Shown here one piece after another: positions 6,459-13,488 of a stretch of DNA of 13,945 nucleotides. How positions within the stretch are numbered: position 1 is the first letter of the stretch; each line of letters starts with the position of its first letter. The notes beneath the pieces are model-generated. The model saw only the letters and a list, made by a program, of their open reading frames with translations, had not been told where the DNA came from and searched no databases. The translations under genes were made by a program, and so were the position numbers. The DNA is from Methanomicrobiales archaeon (GTDB lineage Archaea; Halobacteriota; Methanomicrobia; Methanomicrobiales; Methanomicrobiaceae). The stretch covers positions 1 through 13,945 of the forward strand of contig JAAYIO010000128.1 in the NCBI GenBank assembly GCA_012523385.1, given 5' to 3'.

Positions 6459-7502
6459 TTAAGGGTGACCTGCCGTAGCATGGGCAACAATCTCAGCATC
6501 GGTCAGTCTCCGTCCATATATTTCCAGGCCACTGATGGTGCCGTCAAATCGTCGGGTACCAATGTTATTATTATAAAAGATCCCATCCGGTTTACCAACC
6601 TGGTACGAACCTACTGAAGAACGAAGGCCGTCCTTTTCCATATTCGTATTAGATTTCTCCATGGTGCCATTGACATAAATCGCAATTTTACCCTCGTTCT
6701 GGTCATAAATACCGACGACGTGGTACCATATATCTTTCTGGGGAGACGTGGATGATTGGACATTACTTCCTTTATTGCTAGTCGCTGCAGCAAACTCAAA
6801 ACGTGAATTGTCCATGTTGTGCTGCAGATGGTATGCACGATTCGCATCGCTGTCACCTTTCACAACAATAGTGGCCCATTTTTCATTGTTGGATTCAGGT
6901 GCAGGGATTTTGTTCCATTTAACCCAGCTTTCCACACTAAATCCAGGATTTCCTTCAACTACATCTCCGGTGATCAAAACACTAACGGACAGAAGAGGGA
7001 CATCCAGAGTGCCATCAGTGATTATGACTCTCCAGGTCCCGTTTTCAAGGGCTCCTTTAGAAGCGGGTTGTTCTTTGGTGAGTTGATAGGTAGCATTATT
7101 TCGGGATAGTGTGCTGATATAAAGCGTATCACCCGGGCTGAATTTGTCTGTTCCAGTGCCATAGGTAAGTACCGCACGATTTCCATCCGGCCGTATCAGC
7201 GTAATATATGCAGGCTTTCCCCCGGCTTTGTCCTGAAAGGAAAGGACATCTCCTCCCTTGGATATGATTTTAATGCCCTGAACAGAATCTTTGCCTTCGA
7301 TATTGTATGCAGTCGCTGTTCCTGTAAAAAGGGCTGGCTCTGTGAGCATGCCTTCAAAGGCACCGAACCAGACAACACCAACGATCAGACCTGCCAATGC
7401 GACAAGACCGACCATAAGAAGGACTCCTATAGGTTCCACTACGGCGGATTCATCTTTCCGTTGGGATTTCTGAACTGTCCGTTGTTCCGGCACAATTATC
7501 AT
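6459..7502 (-). CDS. Archaeal type IV pilin-like protein with C-terminal LamG/concanavalin A-like domain
   Basis: Predicted surface protein of 347 residues. A short charged leader (QRKDESA, residues 14-20) precedes VVEPIGVLLMVGLVALAGLIVGVVW. This is the layout of archaeal type IV pilin N-terminal domains (DUF1628-like, usually close to AVSPVIG), cleaved by a PibD/EppA-type peptidase and held in the membrane or pilus core by the hydrophobic helix. A beta-rich middle (50-180) matches the usual archaeal pilin body. From about residue 190, PGFSVESWVKW, WYHVVGIYDQNEGKIAIYVNG and FDGTISGLEIYGRRLTDAEI are the classic strands of a LamG/laminin-G jelly roll, which often binds glycans. This suggests an adhesin-like minor pilin. 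The start is ATG at 7500-7502, with no ribosome site but CTATACAG about 30 nt before it. It probably heads the unit with the ProC-like gene. Confidence 0.85.
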   Translation of the reverse strand: MIIVPEQRTVQKSQRKDESAVVEPIGVLLMVGLVALAGLIVGVVWFGAFEGMLTEPALFTGTATAYNIEGKDSVQGIKIISKGGDVLSFQDKAGGKPAYITLIRPDGNRAVLTYGTGTDKFSPGDTLYISTLSRNNATYQLTKEQPASKGALENGTWRVIITDGTLDVPLLSVSVLITGDVVEGNPGFSVESWVKWNKIPAPESNNEKWATIVVKGDSDANRAYHLQHNMDNSRFEFAAATSNKGSNVQSSTSPQKDIWYHVVGIYDQNEGKIAIYVNGTMEKSNTNMEKDGLRSSVGSYQVGKPDGIFYNNNIGTRRFDGTISGLEIYGRRLTDAEIVAHATAGHP

Positions 7503-7661
7503 ATTATATGTTTTCGGGTATCAATGCTCTGTATAGGATAAGAAATGCAGGTGATCCAGTTCAGATGGGATAAGAAGCGTCCTTTTGTCTCTCTTTAATG
7601 AATGCTGAATGAAAAACGGAAAAATATTCAGGGGTATTTATCCGTAATCTGCTCTACGATG

Positions 7662-7668
7662 AAAAAAA
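7662..7668 (-). terminator. T-run terminator downstream of the Cache lipoprotein gene
   Basis: A seven-A run on the plus strand is a T run on the minus strand, about 125 nt beyond the lipoprotein stop and preceded by the GTGCAC dyad. Archaeal termination often needs only the T stretch. The rest of the 289-nt spacer (7503-7791) shows only a TATA-like CTATACAG for the pilin gene near 7530-7537. Confidence 0.4.
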
Positions 7669-7791
7669 GGTGCACGTGGACTGGTGAGAAAACTGATTAA
7701 TAGTGATATACACTGCCTTGCATGCCATTGTCGCGATGGTAAAACCGGCTGTATCGGATGAAATTGAGTATTTTTATGAGAAACACTCCTT

Positions 7792-8685
7792 TCACTGCCT
7801 GGAAATTCCAGTTTCCCGAATTATGATCAATCGCCACTCGGTGCCATGCATCCCAATGGTGATCCAGTATGCCTCTTTTTGCACGATTCTGCCAAGGGCG
7901 GTGTCCTCGCAGGTATAAGTCCCATATCCCGACCACTCATCGGCAAAACGACGTGCAATGTCAGATTTTTCTGGACTTGCCCCATGCAAAGATTCGGCGA
8001 AAATCTCTTTACCGATCTTCTTTGGATCAGCATTATAGAGGATGTGCCCGTCTTCCCGGACTGCCATGATGGTATATGGGGTGCCCGCCACCGCGGGGAC
8101 GGCATACTGACGGATGATTTCATCCGTTGCAAACGCAAGACTCACGAGTCCAATCAAACAGTCATCGTCGGTGAAAACGGGGTACTCAATGACAGAGGCA
8201 TAACCGCCCTGTTCGAGCGGTATGACGTCACTCATCAAAGCCTGTCGGGTGGCAAAAAGCTGGTGAATGACCGGCTGGTTCCCAAGATTCTTCCCTATGA
8301 TAGTGCTAGTCTTTGTTGCCGGAAGTCCTGAGAGGACGGTACCGTCCTTCCCCACGGTGATCACGGTCTTCCCGGAGGGGTCGGCGTAGAGGAGGGTTGT
8401 CAGAGGCACATAATTGCAGGCACATGTGGCGTCAAGACCCACATCTGAGAGTTCCGATGCCGTTTCTGCCACGGCCTTGTCCATTGTAAACAACCGGGAA
8501 TTAATCTCACCCTGAAGTGTGCTGAGAATCTGTAACATCTCTGCATCTGCTACGGCGTCATCATTTCCAGAGGGTGGTAACGATTCAGTCTGGAGGCATC
8601 CCGCAGTAAAAACAAGGGATAAGATGATAAGTGCGGTGATGCATGCACGAAGAAATGCGGATCTGTATCTGTGGTCTGCTTTCAC
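7792..8685 (-). CDS. Lipoprotein with an extracellular Cache-type sensory domain
   Basis: From the GTG at 8683-8685 the product is 297 residues. It opens with a clean lipoprotein signal peptide: basic n-region (KADHRYRSAFLR), hydrophobic core ITALIILSLVF and lipobox TAGC with the lipidated Cys at 30. The frame is open upstream to 8820, but those residues would bury the signal peptide and overlap the divergent gene, and a GCATAAAC element lies about 25 nt before the GTG. The mature part fits a double Cache (PDC) fold: a long helix (about 47-75), the first pocket (PLTTLLYADPSGKTVITVGKDGTVLSG), the linker SVIEYPVFTDDDCLIGLVSLAF and the second pocket (YTIMAVREDGHILYNADPKKIGKEIF). No kinase, GGDEF or methyl-accepting domain follows, so it would bind a ligand outside the cell and pass information, or the ligand, to a partner not seen here. 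Confidence 0.8.
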   Translation of the reverse strand: MKADHRYRSAFLRACITALIILSLVFTAGCLQTESLPPSGNDDAVADAEMLQILSTLQGEINSRLFTMDKAVAETASELSDVGLDATCACNYVPLTTLLYADPSGKTVITVGKDGTVLSGLPATKTSTIIGKNLGNQPVIHQLFATRQALMSDVIPLEQGGYASVIEYPVFTDDDCLIGLVSLAFATDEIIRQYAVPAVAGTPYTIMAVREDGHILYNADPKKIGKEIFAESLHGASPEKSDIARRFADEWSGYGTYTCEDTALGRIVQKEAYWITIGMHGTEWRLIIIRETGISRQ

Positions 8686-8778
8686 CCTGAGATATTGGAG
8701 AATGAGAAGTTTATGCCTTTTGCCGATTTTACATCGTAAAAATTCGATAAATTCTTGCTCACCCCCTCCACAAAACAG

Positions 8779-8786
8779 TATATTTA
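8779..8786 (+). promoter_or_regulatory. TATA box of the small membrane protein gene
   Basis: TATATTTA is centred about 31 nt before the ATG at 8814, predicting a leader of about five bases. No ribosome site is seen. Confidence 0.5.
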
Positions 8787-8813
8787 TCGTTTGGGGAAAG
8801 AACCCTGTATCAT

Positions 8814-9023
8814 ATGGCATCTCCCTTGTTAGGATTGATATTGTCCTTCTTTATTCCCGGTCTGGGACAATTTTATACCGGACAGTTTCTGAAAGCAATT
8901 CTGCTCTTTGTTGCAGCAGGAATCTTTGCATTCTTCTGGTTCACGATTATAACAATTCCGCTCTATCTTATTGTATGGCTTTACTCAATGTATGATGCTT
9001 ACACGGTAGCACAGCAAGGATGA
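8814..9023 (+). CDS. Small two-helix membrane protein, TM2/DUF5683-like
   Basis: A 69-residue, very hydrophobic protein. It starts MASPLLGLILSFFIPGLGQFYTGQFLKA, the pattern of short membrane proteins with a GLGQxYxGQ turn between helices, as in TM2-like and DUF5683-like families. A second hydrophobic block (ILLFVAAGIFAFFWFTIITI, 29-48) and PLYLIVWLYSMYDAYTVAQ follow. This gives two or three membrane passes and a short polar tail. The function of these proteins is unknown. It is transcribed alone from a TATA box at leaderless distance, divergent from the Cache lipoprotein across 128 nt, and ends in a strong hairpin terminator. I am confident it is a real gene, less so of the family name. Confidence 0.8.
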   Translation: MASPLLGLILSFFIPGLGQFYTGQFLKAILLFVAAGIFAFFWFTIITIPLYLIVWLYSMYDAYTVAQQG

Positions 9024-9035
9024 ACGATACGGGGT

Positions 9036-9082
9036 TCTGCGACTGATTCGCAGATCAGAAACCTGAACAACTGCATTTTTTT
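9036..9082 (+). terminator. Hairpin and T-run terminator of the small membrane protein gene
   Basis: TCTGCGA (9036-9042) and TCGCAGA (9048-9054) form a perfect 7-bp stem with a 5-nt loop. A seven-T run follows at 9076-9082. It starts 13 bases past the stop codon. The 22-base gap between stem and T run is longer than in bacterial terminators. Confidence 0.6.
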
Positions 9083-9396
9083 CTACAGAAAAGGAGCAGA
9101 GAAGACTTCTCAAGGCTACTCCGGCACGGGTCGTTTTCTTATCATCTCCTTGAAACCGTAAAACGTCAGTCTCTCCGCAAAACTCCATACTTCCAAGCGG
9201 ATGATACAGATTTTATCTATGTGAAAAGAATGGCAAAGACAGAATGGTGATCTCTCGCATTAACCAGTCGTCACAAATTATGATCTGCTATTCGAATGAA
9301 TGAAAACTTCCAACAGAATAATTTTCAGGGTTCACCTTTGATGTAGACCATTCGTACGGAATGAATTACTGACCTCCTACCTATCCATCCTTTTCC
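9083..9396. other. Convergent spacer without a recognised gene
   Basis: This separates the small membrane protein gene from the peroxiredoxin gene facing it. I see a 13-bp dyad GAGAAG-A-CTTCTC (9099-9111) and nothing else of note. An open frame on the minus strand across 8985-9188 overlaps the terminator and the end of the plus-strand gene and has no family likeness. Confidence 0.5.
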
Positions 9397-9404
9397 AAAA
9401 AAAA
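9397..9404 (-). terminator. T-run terminator of the peroxiredoxin gene
   Basis: Eight A on the plus strand form an eight-T run on the minus strand, 28 bases beyond the peroxiredoxin stop codon. This fits simple archaeal T-run termination. Confidence 0.5.
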
Positions 9405-9431
9405 GTAGGAATACTGACTGAACCAAATACC

Positions 9432-9914
9432 TCACCCGGATGCAGCCTGCAGCTCTTCCAACCGCTTTTTTACATCTGCCACATGACCCGTCACCCGCAC
9501 TTTCGGCCAGACTTCACGGATGATTCCATCCGGACCGATGAGGTAGGTCATCCTGACAACACCCAATATTTCCCGGCCAAAGATCTTTTTTGGCTGCCAT
9601 GCTCCGTATTTTTCTATAACCTTGTGCGATTCATCAGAGAGAAGGATCAGCTTCAGGTCGTGTTTGTCGGCGAACTTCGCATGGCTTGTGCAGGAATCAG
9701 CACTGATCCCAATGACCTTTGCATTAAGCTGGGAAAATTCTTCCAGTTCTTCATTGAAGTCCTTTGCCTCGATTGTACATCCAGGGGTGTTGTCCTTGGG
9801 ATAGAAATAGAGGACGACCCATTTTTCGTTAAACATGCTCAAACAGATTTCGGTATTGTCTTTATTCGGAAGACAAAACCCGGGTGCCGGTGTGCCGGCG
9901 TCATGTACTGCCAT
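9432..9914 (-). CDS. bcp: Peroxiredoxin of the PrxQ/Bcp family
   Basis: Thiol peroxidase that reduces H2O2 and organic hydroperoxides in the cytosol. It has 160 residues from ATG 9912-9914, the family's normal length. Thioredoxin fold: APGFCLPNKDN (10-20), then VVLYFYPKDNTPGCTIEAKDF (33-53) with peroxidatic Cys46 in the PxxxTPGC motif, VIGISADS (about 67-74), LLSDESHKVIEKYGAW and RMTYLIGPDGIIREVW. The resolving Cys that most PrxQ proteins carry five residues after the first is replaced by Lys51. Other cysteines (14, 24 and one in SADSC) may serve, or the enzyme may work as a 1-Cys type. The frame is open upstream to 10115, but those residues are unlike the family and a TATA box lies inside them, so I reject that start. 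It is divergent from the ABC importer operon. Confidence 0.93.
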   Translation of the reverse strand: MAVHDAGTPAPGFCLPNKDNTEICLSMFNEKWVVLYFYPKDNTPGCTIEAKDFNEELEEFSQLNAKVIGISADSCTSHAKFADKHDLKLILLSDESHKVIEKYGAWQPKKIFGREILGVVRMTYLIGPDGIIREVWPKVRVTGHVADVKKRLEELQAASG

Positions 9915-9945
9915 AATGATTCGCACAGGATTACCTTTCGTAGAA

Positions 9946-9955
9946 CTATATATAG
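9946..9955 (-). promoter_or_regulatory. TATA box of the peroxiredoxin gene
   Basis: CTATATATAG is centred about 36 nt before the ATG at 9914, predicting initiation near 9924 and a leader of about ten bases. Confidence 0.6.
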
Positions 9956-10085
9956 ATGAGTCAATTTTTCCATGGATGGCGCCATCGGTGTCATGTTGCA
10001 TAGAGGACCGGATACATATCTGTCGAAAAGAGCTTCGTAAATATCTCTTGAGGATTTCTATAAACCCATAAAAAGTGCCATCACC

Positions 10086-10102
10086 ATATAAATAGTTTAT
10101 AT
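10086..10102. repeat. AT-rich 17-bp palindrome ATATAAA-TAG-TTTATAT
   Basis: A perfect dyad with 7-bp arms and a 3-bp centre. Each arm resembles a TATA box, so it could act as a bidirectional promoter element or an operator overlapping one. It lies about 170 nt upstream of the peroxiredoxin start and about 205 nt upstream of the importer operon. Confidence 0.45.
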
Positions 10103-10299
10103 TAGGTTGTACCACAATCTGAGGTTAATCGAAATACTCTCTTATTTTACCTTTTTTTGCATTTACTGCCGAATCTCAATAGCATCCACCCATATATTAT
10201 CCTCAGATAAATCACATGAATAATATATTAGTAAAATTAAGTATGAATAAATTCACAACCTTCTTCTATTGATGCTACGCATATTGAGAATAGTGTGAC

Positions 10300-10307
10300 G
10301 TGATCAT
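10300..10307 (+). promoter_or_regulatory. Ribosome binding site of the importer receptor gene
   Basis: GTGATC directly before ATATG pairs with the GAUCAC that precedes CCUCC at the 3' end of 16S rRNA. The core GGAGG position is not matched, but the register puts it at the normal distance from the ATG at 10308. Confidence 0.4.
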
Positions 10308-11435
10308 ATGAAATTCTCAGGACTGTTTATGGCTGCGGTATGTGGCCTGATTATCGCTGTGGCCCTTTGTGCGGGCTGCACCAGTACCCCGTCATCCCCC
10401 GCAGGGGACGATACCTCCACTGGCATGAAGACCATCACCGATGGAATGGGCAGAACGGTGAGTGTCCCCGTGTCCCCTGAGCGGGTTGTCTGTTCCGGCC
10501 CCGGTTGCCTGCGCTACCTCACCTATATGCAGGGAGAGGATTCTGTTGTCGGAGTAGATGACATTGAGATTAAAGATAATATCTTTGATGCACGGCCGTA
10601 TGCCATTGCAAACCCACAATTCTCCTCCATGCCGCTGATAGGTGAATTCCGTGGAAACGACGACCCCGAGAAGATTGTCCTCTGCAACCCTCAGGTCATA
10701 TTCAAGACCCAGTGCACAGAGGCATCTGTTGCTGACCAACTGCAGCAGAAGACCGGAATTCCGGTGGTTGCCCTCCAGTATGGTAACCTAAACAATGAAC
10801 GAGCGTTGATGGATCAGTCGTTACGTCTGATAGGTAATGTCATGGGCAACGGAGATCGTGCCGAAGCAGTGATCACCTACTTTGACACGCTGACAACAGA
10901 CCTTCATGAGAGAACCGCAGGGGTCGCAGATAAAGACCGTAAAACGGTGTTTGTCGGCGGCATCGCCCATGCCGGACCGCATGGATTCCAATCAACACAG
11001 CCTAATTATCCGCCATTCGAATTTATCAACGCCCGTGGGCTCGCTGAAGGCCCCATGACGGACCACGCCAACATTGCAAAGGAAAAGATCATCTCCTTTG
11101 ACCCGGAGATCATCTTTGTGGATCTTTCCACCCTCCAGACCACGCCCTCAGCAATTGATGAACTGACAGATGACCCCTCATACGCTGCGATGACTGCCGT
11201 GAAGGCAGGCAAGGTCTACGGTGTGCTGCCGTATAACTGGTATTCCGCAAACCAGGGTTCAGTAATGGCAGATGCCTACTACATTGGCACCGTGCTCTAC
11301 CCAGATGAATTTTCTGACGTTGACCCTGAAAAGAAAGCAGATGAAATATACTCATTCCTTGTGGGTGAACCGGTCTTTAATCAGAAGGACAATCTCTTTA
11401 GCAATCAGGCATTCAAACGGATTAATCTGAAATGA
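10308..11435 (+). CDS. ABC transporter substrate-binding lipoprotein, iron-siderophore/cobalamin class
   Basis: Membrane-anchored receptor of a metal-chelate importer, 375 residues. The signal peptide is FMAAVCGLIIAVALCAGC, with the lipidated Cys at 24, followed by a Ser/Thr/Pro linker (TSTPSSPAG). The body is the FecB/FepB/BtuF fold (class III binding protein): an opening strand ITDGMGRTVSVPVSPERVV (43-61), first lobe to about residue 165 with DDPEKIVLCNPQVIF, long connecting helix (ALMDQSLRLIGNVMGNGDRAEAVITYFDTL), second lobe with KTVFVGGIAHAGPHGF and a C-terminal HANIAKEKIISFDPEIIFVD segment. Its extra His, Cys and acidic residues could bind a metal complex, but the ligand (ferric siderophore, corrinoid or other) cannot be read from sequence. 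It is first in a three-gene operon; an 88-nt gap containing a stem-loop separates it from the permease gene. Confidence 0.9.
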   Translation: MKFSGLFMAAVCGLIIAVALCAGCTSTPSSPAGDDTSTGMKTITDGMGRTVSVPVSPERVVCSGPGCLRYLTYMQGEDSVVGVDDIEIKDNIFDARPYAIANPQFSSMPLIGEFRGNDDPEKIVLCNPQVIFKTQCTEASVADQLQQKTGIPVVALQYGNLNNERALMDQSLRLIGNVMGNGDRAEAVITYFDTLTTDLHERTAGVADKDRKTVFVGGIAHAGPHGFQSTQPNYPPFEFINARGLAEGPMTDHANIAKEKIISFDPEIIFVDLSTLQTTPSAIDELTDDPSYAAMTAVKAGKVYGVLPYNWYSANQGSVMADAYYIGTVLYPDEFSDVDPEKKADEIYSFLVGEPVFNQKDNLFSNQAFKRINLK

Positions 11436-11465
11436 CCCAACCATCTTTTTTCTTAAACCCAGTAC

Positions 11466-11498
11466 GAGAGAACACCGGTTTTTTTGTTCAGTTCTCTC
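11466..11498 (+). repeat. Intra-operon stem-loop between receptor and permease genes
   Basis: GAGAGAAC (11466-11473) and GTTCTCTC (11491-11498) are exact inverted copies around a 17-nt loop that contains seven T. It lies after the receptor stop and ends 24 nt before the permease ATG. In analogous bacterial operons such hairpins protect the receptor mRNA or reduce read-through, so that the binding protein exceeds the membrane subunits. That role here is inference. Confidence 0.6.
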
Positions 11499-11522
11499 TT
11501 CCAGCTATCAAGAGGTGCTCGA

Positions 11523-12593
11523 ATGCATTTTCATGACGGCAAAATACCGGAAGGCTACATTACCTACACCCGGCGTAAGGTGGCCGTGATCGGAGTAGGT
11601 GTTCTGGCACTTCTGGTGATGCTTGTGATCTCCATTGCAGTCGGTGCAGTAGACATTCCCATTCGATCAGTTATCGGGACACTCACCGGAATGGCACCTG
11701 ATCCGCTCTTTGACCGTATCATCTGGAATATCCGACTACCACAGGCGCTTACCGCGATAGTGGCGGGTGTCGGACTTGCGATTGCCGGTGCTGGGATGCA
11801 GTCCGTTTTGAGAAACCCACTTGGTTCACCATTTACTCTGGGTATCTCCCACGCCGCCGCATTCGGTGCAGCATTCTCAGTCATCATTCTTGGGACGGGC
11901 ACCATGCGTAGTAGCGGTGCTGACGCGATTGCCATTAACAATCCGCATATTACCACCGTCTTTGCCTTCCTCTTCTGCCTCATTGCAACCGGCATCATCA
12001 TAGGCATTTCACGTATCCGGGCTTCATCGCCTGAGGTAATGGTACTCGCCGGTGTTGCCATTGGCTCACTTTTTACCGCAGGGACAATGTTTCTGCAGTA
12101 TTTTGCAAGCGACGTACAACTGGCCGCAGTCGTCTTCTGGACATTCGGTGATGTGGCAAGGGCTGGATGGAATGAACTCACTATAATGACCATTGTTGTC
12201 GCTCTGGCAACTCTCTATTTCGTAATGAAACGCTGGGACTACAATGCCATTGATGCCGGTGATGAGACCGCAAAGGGACTGGGAGTAAACGTCGGTCTCG
12301 AACGCATTGTTGGAATGCTTGTGGCCTCATTTGTCACCGCAGTAATTGTGGCATTTCTGGGAATTATCGGATTTGTGGGCCTCGTATGTCCGCACATGGT
12401 GCGCCGGTTAATCGGTGACGACCACCGCTACCTGATCCCCGGAACCTGTGTCGCCGGAGCACTCCTGCTCCTCGTATCCGACACCGCCGCCCGTCTGATA
12501 CTTGCACCGCATATCCTGCCGGTTGCCATCCTCACCGCATTCATGGGAGCTCCAATATTCCTGTATCTCATTGTCCGGGGGCGTTCACGATGA
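11523..12593 (+). CDS. FecCD-family ABC transporter permease
   Basis: Membrane subunit of the importer, 356 residues, typical of BtuC/FecD/FhuB-class type II importers, which dimerise and span the membrane about ten times. Landmarks: the first helix after TRRK (21-41), the signature IRLPQALTAIVAGVGLAIAG (70-89), GAGMQSVLRNPLGSPFTLGIS (89-109), a cytoplasmic coupling segment GDETAKGLGV (246-255) that contacts the ATPase, and GFVGLVCPHMVRRLIGDDHRYLIP (283-306). I chose the ATG at 11523 because GAGGTG lies five bases before it. An in-frame TTG at 11484 falls inside the stem-loop and has no ribosome site. The N-terminus MHFHDGK has two histidines, mildly notable beside the His-tailed ATPase. The last four bases overlap the ATPase start as ATGA. 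Confidence 0.95.
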   Translation: MHFHDGKIPEGYITYTRRKVAVIGVGVLALLVMLVISIAVGAVDIPIRSVIGTLTGMAPDPLFDRIIWNIRLPQALTAIVAGVGLAIAGAGMQSVLRNPLGSPFTLGISHAAAFGAAFSVIILGTGTMRSSGADAIAINNPHITTVFAFLFCLIATGIIIGISRIRASSPEVMVLAGVAIGSLFTAGTMFLQYFASDVQLAAVVFWTFGDVARAGWNELTIMTIVVALATLYFVMKRWDYNAIDAGDETAKGLGVNVGLERIVGMLVASFVTAVIVAFLGIIGFVGLVCPHMVRRLIGDDHRYLIPGTCVAGALLLLVSDTAARLILAPHILPVAILTAFMGAPIFLYLIVRGRSR

Positions 12594-13408
12594 TTCTAAA
12601 CATTAATGGTGTTGCATTTACCTACCGCAGTTCCGATGTGCTGCATGACGTATCCTTTGAAGTACAACCGGGAGAAGTAGTCTCAATTCTTGGGCCAAAC
12701 GGGGTCGGAAAGACCACACTTCTACGCTGTATCAATGCGATTCTTGCACCGAAGGCCGGCGCTATCCTTGTAGGCGAAGACAATATTCTTTCTCTCTCAC
12801 GTATGGAGGTGGCACGACGCATCGGATACGTGGCACAGCAGTGCGAAAAGGCACGTCTCACCGTCTTTGATGCCATTCTCCTCGGCCGTCGGCCACATAT
12901 GGGCTGGAATGTTTCGGATACCGACTTAAAGATTGTTGAATCTGCGATTCGAATGTTGGAACTTGAACCACTCGCTCTGCGCTACACTGATGAGATGAGC
13001 GGCGGGGAACTCCAGAAGGTGAGTATTGCCCGTGCCCTTGTGCAGGAACCACGGCTTCTGCTTCTCGATGAACCGACAAGCAGTCTGGACTTAAAAAATC
13101 AGATCGATATCCTCTCCATGATACAGGGAGTTGTGAAGGGCCACGACGTATCTGCGGTCATGACCATGCATGACATCAATCTTGCTATCCGGTTCTCAGA
13201 TCGGTTTATTCTTTTGAAAAACGGGACGATATACAAGGCAGGGGGCCCTGAGATCATCATGCCCGAGGTCATCGAAGAAGTCTACGGCCTGCCGGTTCAT
13301 GTGGAAACTGTTGCAGGGCATCCGGTAGTGGTCCCCACCAACGGGCATACAAAACGCCTTGAAATGGGCCATACTCACACCCACACACACACGCACACCC
13401 ATACCTGA
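12590..13408 (+). CDS. ABC transporter ATPase (FecE/BtuD-like) with His-Thr C-terminal tail
   Basis: Cytoplasmic nucleotide-binding subunit that drives the importer, 272 residues. Walker A GPNGVGKT (35-42), Q-loop YVAQQ (80-84), LLGRRPHMGW (98-106, characteristic of the siderophore/B12 group), signature MSGGELQKVSIARAL (136-150), Walker B LLLLDEPTSSLD (156-167) and H-loop His194 (TMHD) are intact, so it should hydrolyse ATP. The normal domain ends near VVVPTNG (251). After KRLEMG comes six times His-Thr to the end, encoded by an almost pure CA repeat. The tail may bind or store metal ions, which would suit a metal-chelate importer, but this is inference. Its start overlaps the permease stop, indicating coupled translation and matched subunit amounts. 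Confidence 0.96.
   Translation: MILNINGVAFTYRSSDVLHDVSFEVQPGEVVSILGPNGVGKTTLLRCINAILAPKAGAILVGEDNILSLSRMEVARRIGYVAQQCEKARLTVFDAILLGRRPHMGWNVSDTDLKIVESAIRMLELEPLALRYTDEMSGGELQKVSIARALVQEPRLLLLDEPTSSLDLKNQIDILSMIQGVVKGHDVSAVMTMHDINLAIRFSDRFILLKNGTIYKAGGPEIIMPEVIEEVYGLPVHVETVAGHPVVVPTNGHTKRLEMGHTHTHTHTHTHT
13370..13405 (+). repeat. CA-rich microsatellite encoding the His-Thr tail
   Basis: Twelve codons alternate CAY and ACN, nearly all CA dinucleotides, directly before the ATPase stop. Three or more uninterrupted CACACACA steps make it prone to replication slippage, so tail length may vary between strains. Confidence 0.75.
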
Positions 13409-13421
13409 GATTTCAATTTAC

Positions 13422-13464
13422 ACATCCCTCACTTTGGAAGGGGATGTATGCAATACCTTTTTTT
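13422..13464 (+). terminator. Hairpin and T-run terminator of the importer operon
   Basis: ACATCCC (13422-13428) and GGGATGT (13441-13447) form a perfect 7-bp stem with a 12-nt loop. A seven-T run follows at 13458-13464. It begins 14 nt after the ATPase stop. Confidence 0.65.
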
Positions 13465-13488
13465 ACCAATTTTACGCAATAGAACAGT

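Larger units (their letters stand above)
9956..10307. other. Divergent spacer between peroxiredoxin and ABC importer operon
   Basis: AT-rich intergenic DNA with no gene I can support. It holds a 17-bp palindrome (10086-10102), a directly repeated ATGAATAA (10216-10223 and 10243-10250), and several TATA-like stretches. The importer promoter lies among these, perhaps TATGAATAA near 10242-10250, giving a leader of about 34 nt. No known metal-regulator consensus is recognisable. Confidence 0.5.

Noticed and set aside
8686..8820. 45-codon N-terminal extension of the Cache lipoprotein
   Set aside because: It would place the signal peptide internally and overlap the divergent gene and its TATA box.
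9915..10115. 67-codon N-terminal extension of the peroxiredoxin frame
   Set aside because: The extension is unlike any peroxiredoxin, contains the gene's TATA box, and would make the protein far longer than the family norm.
11564..12193. 209-codon minus-strand frame antisense to the permease
   Set aside because: Low-complexity Ala/Pro/Met-rich translation mirroring the permease coding sequence; no ribosome site or family likeness.
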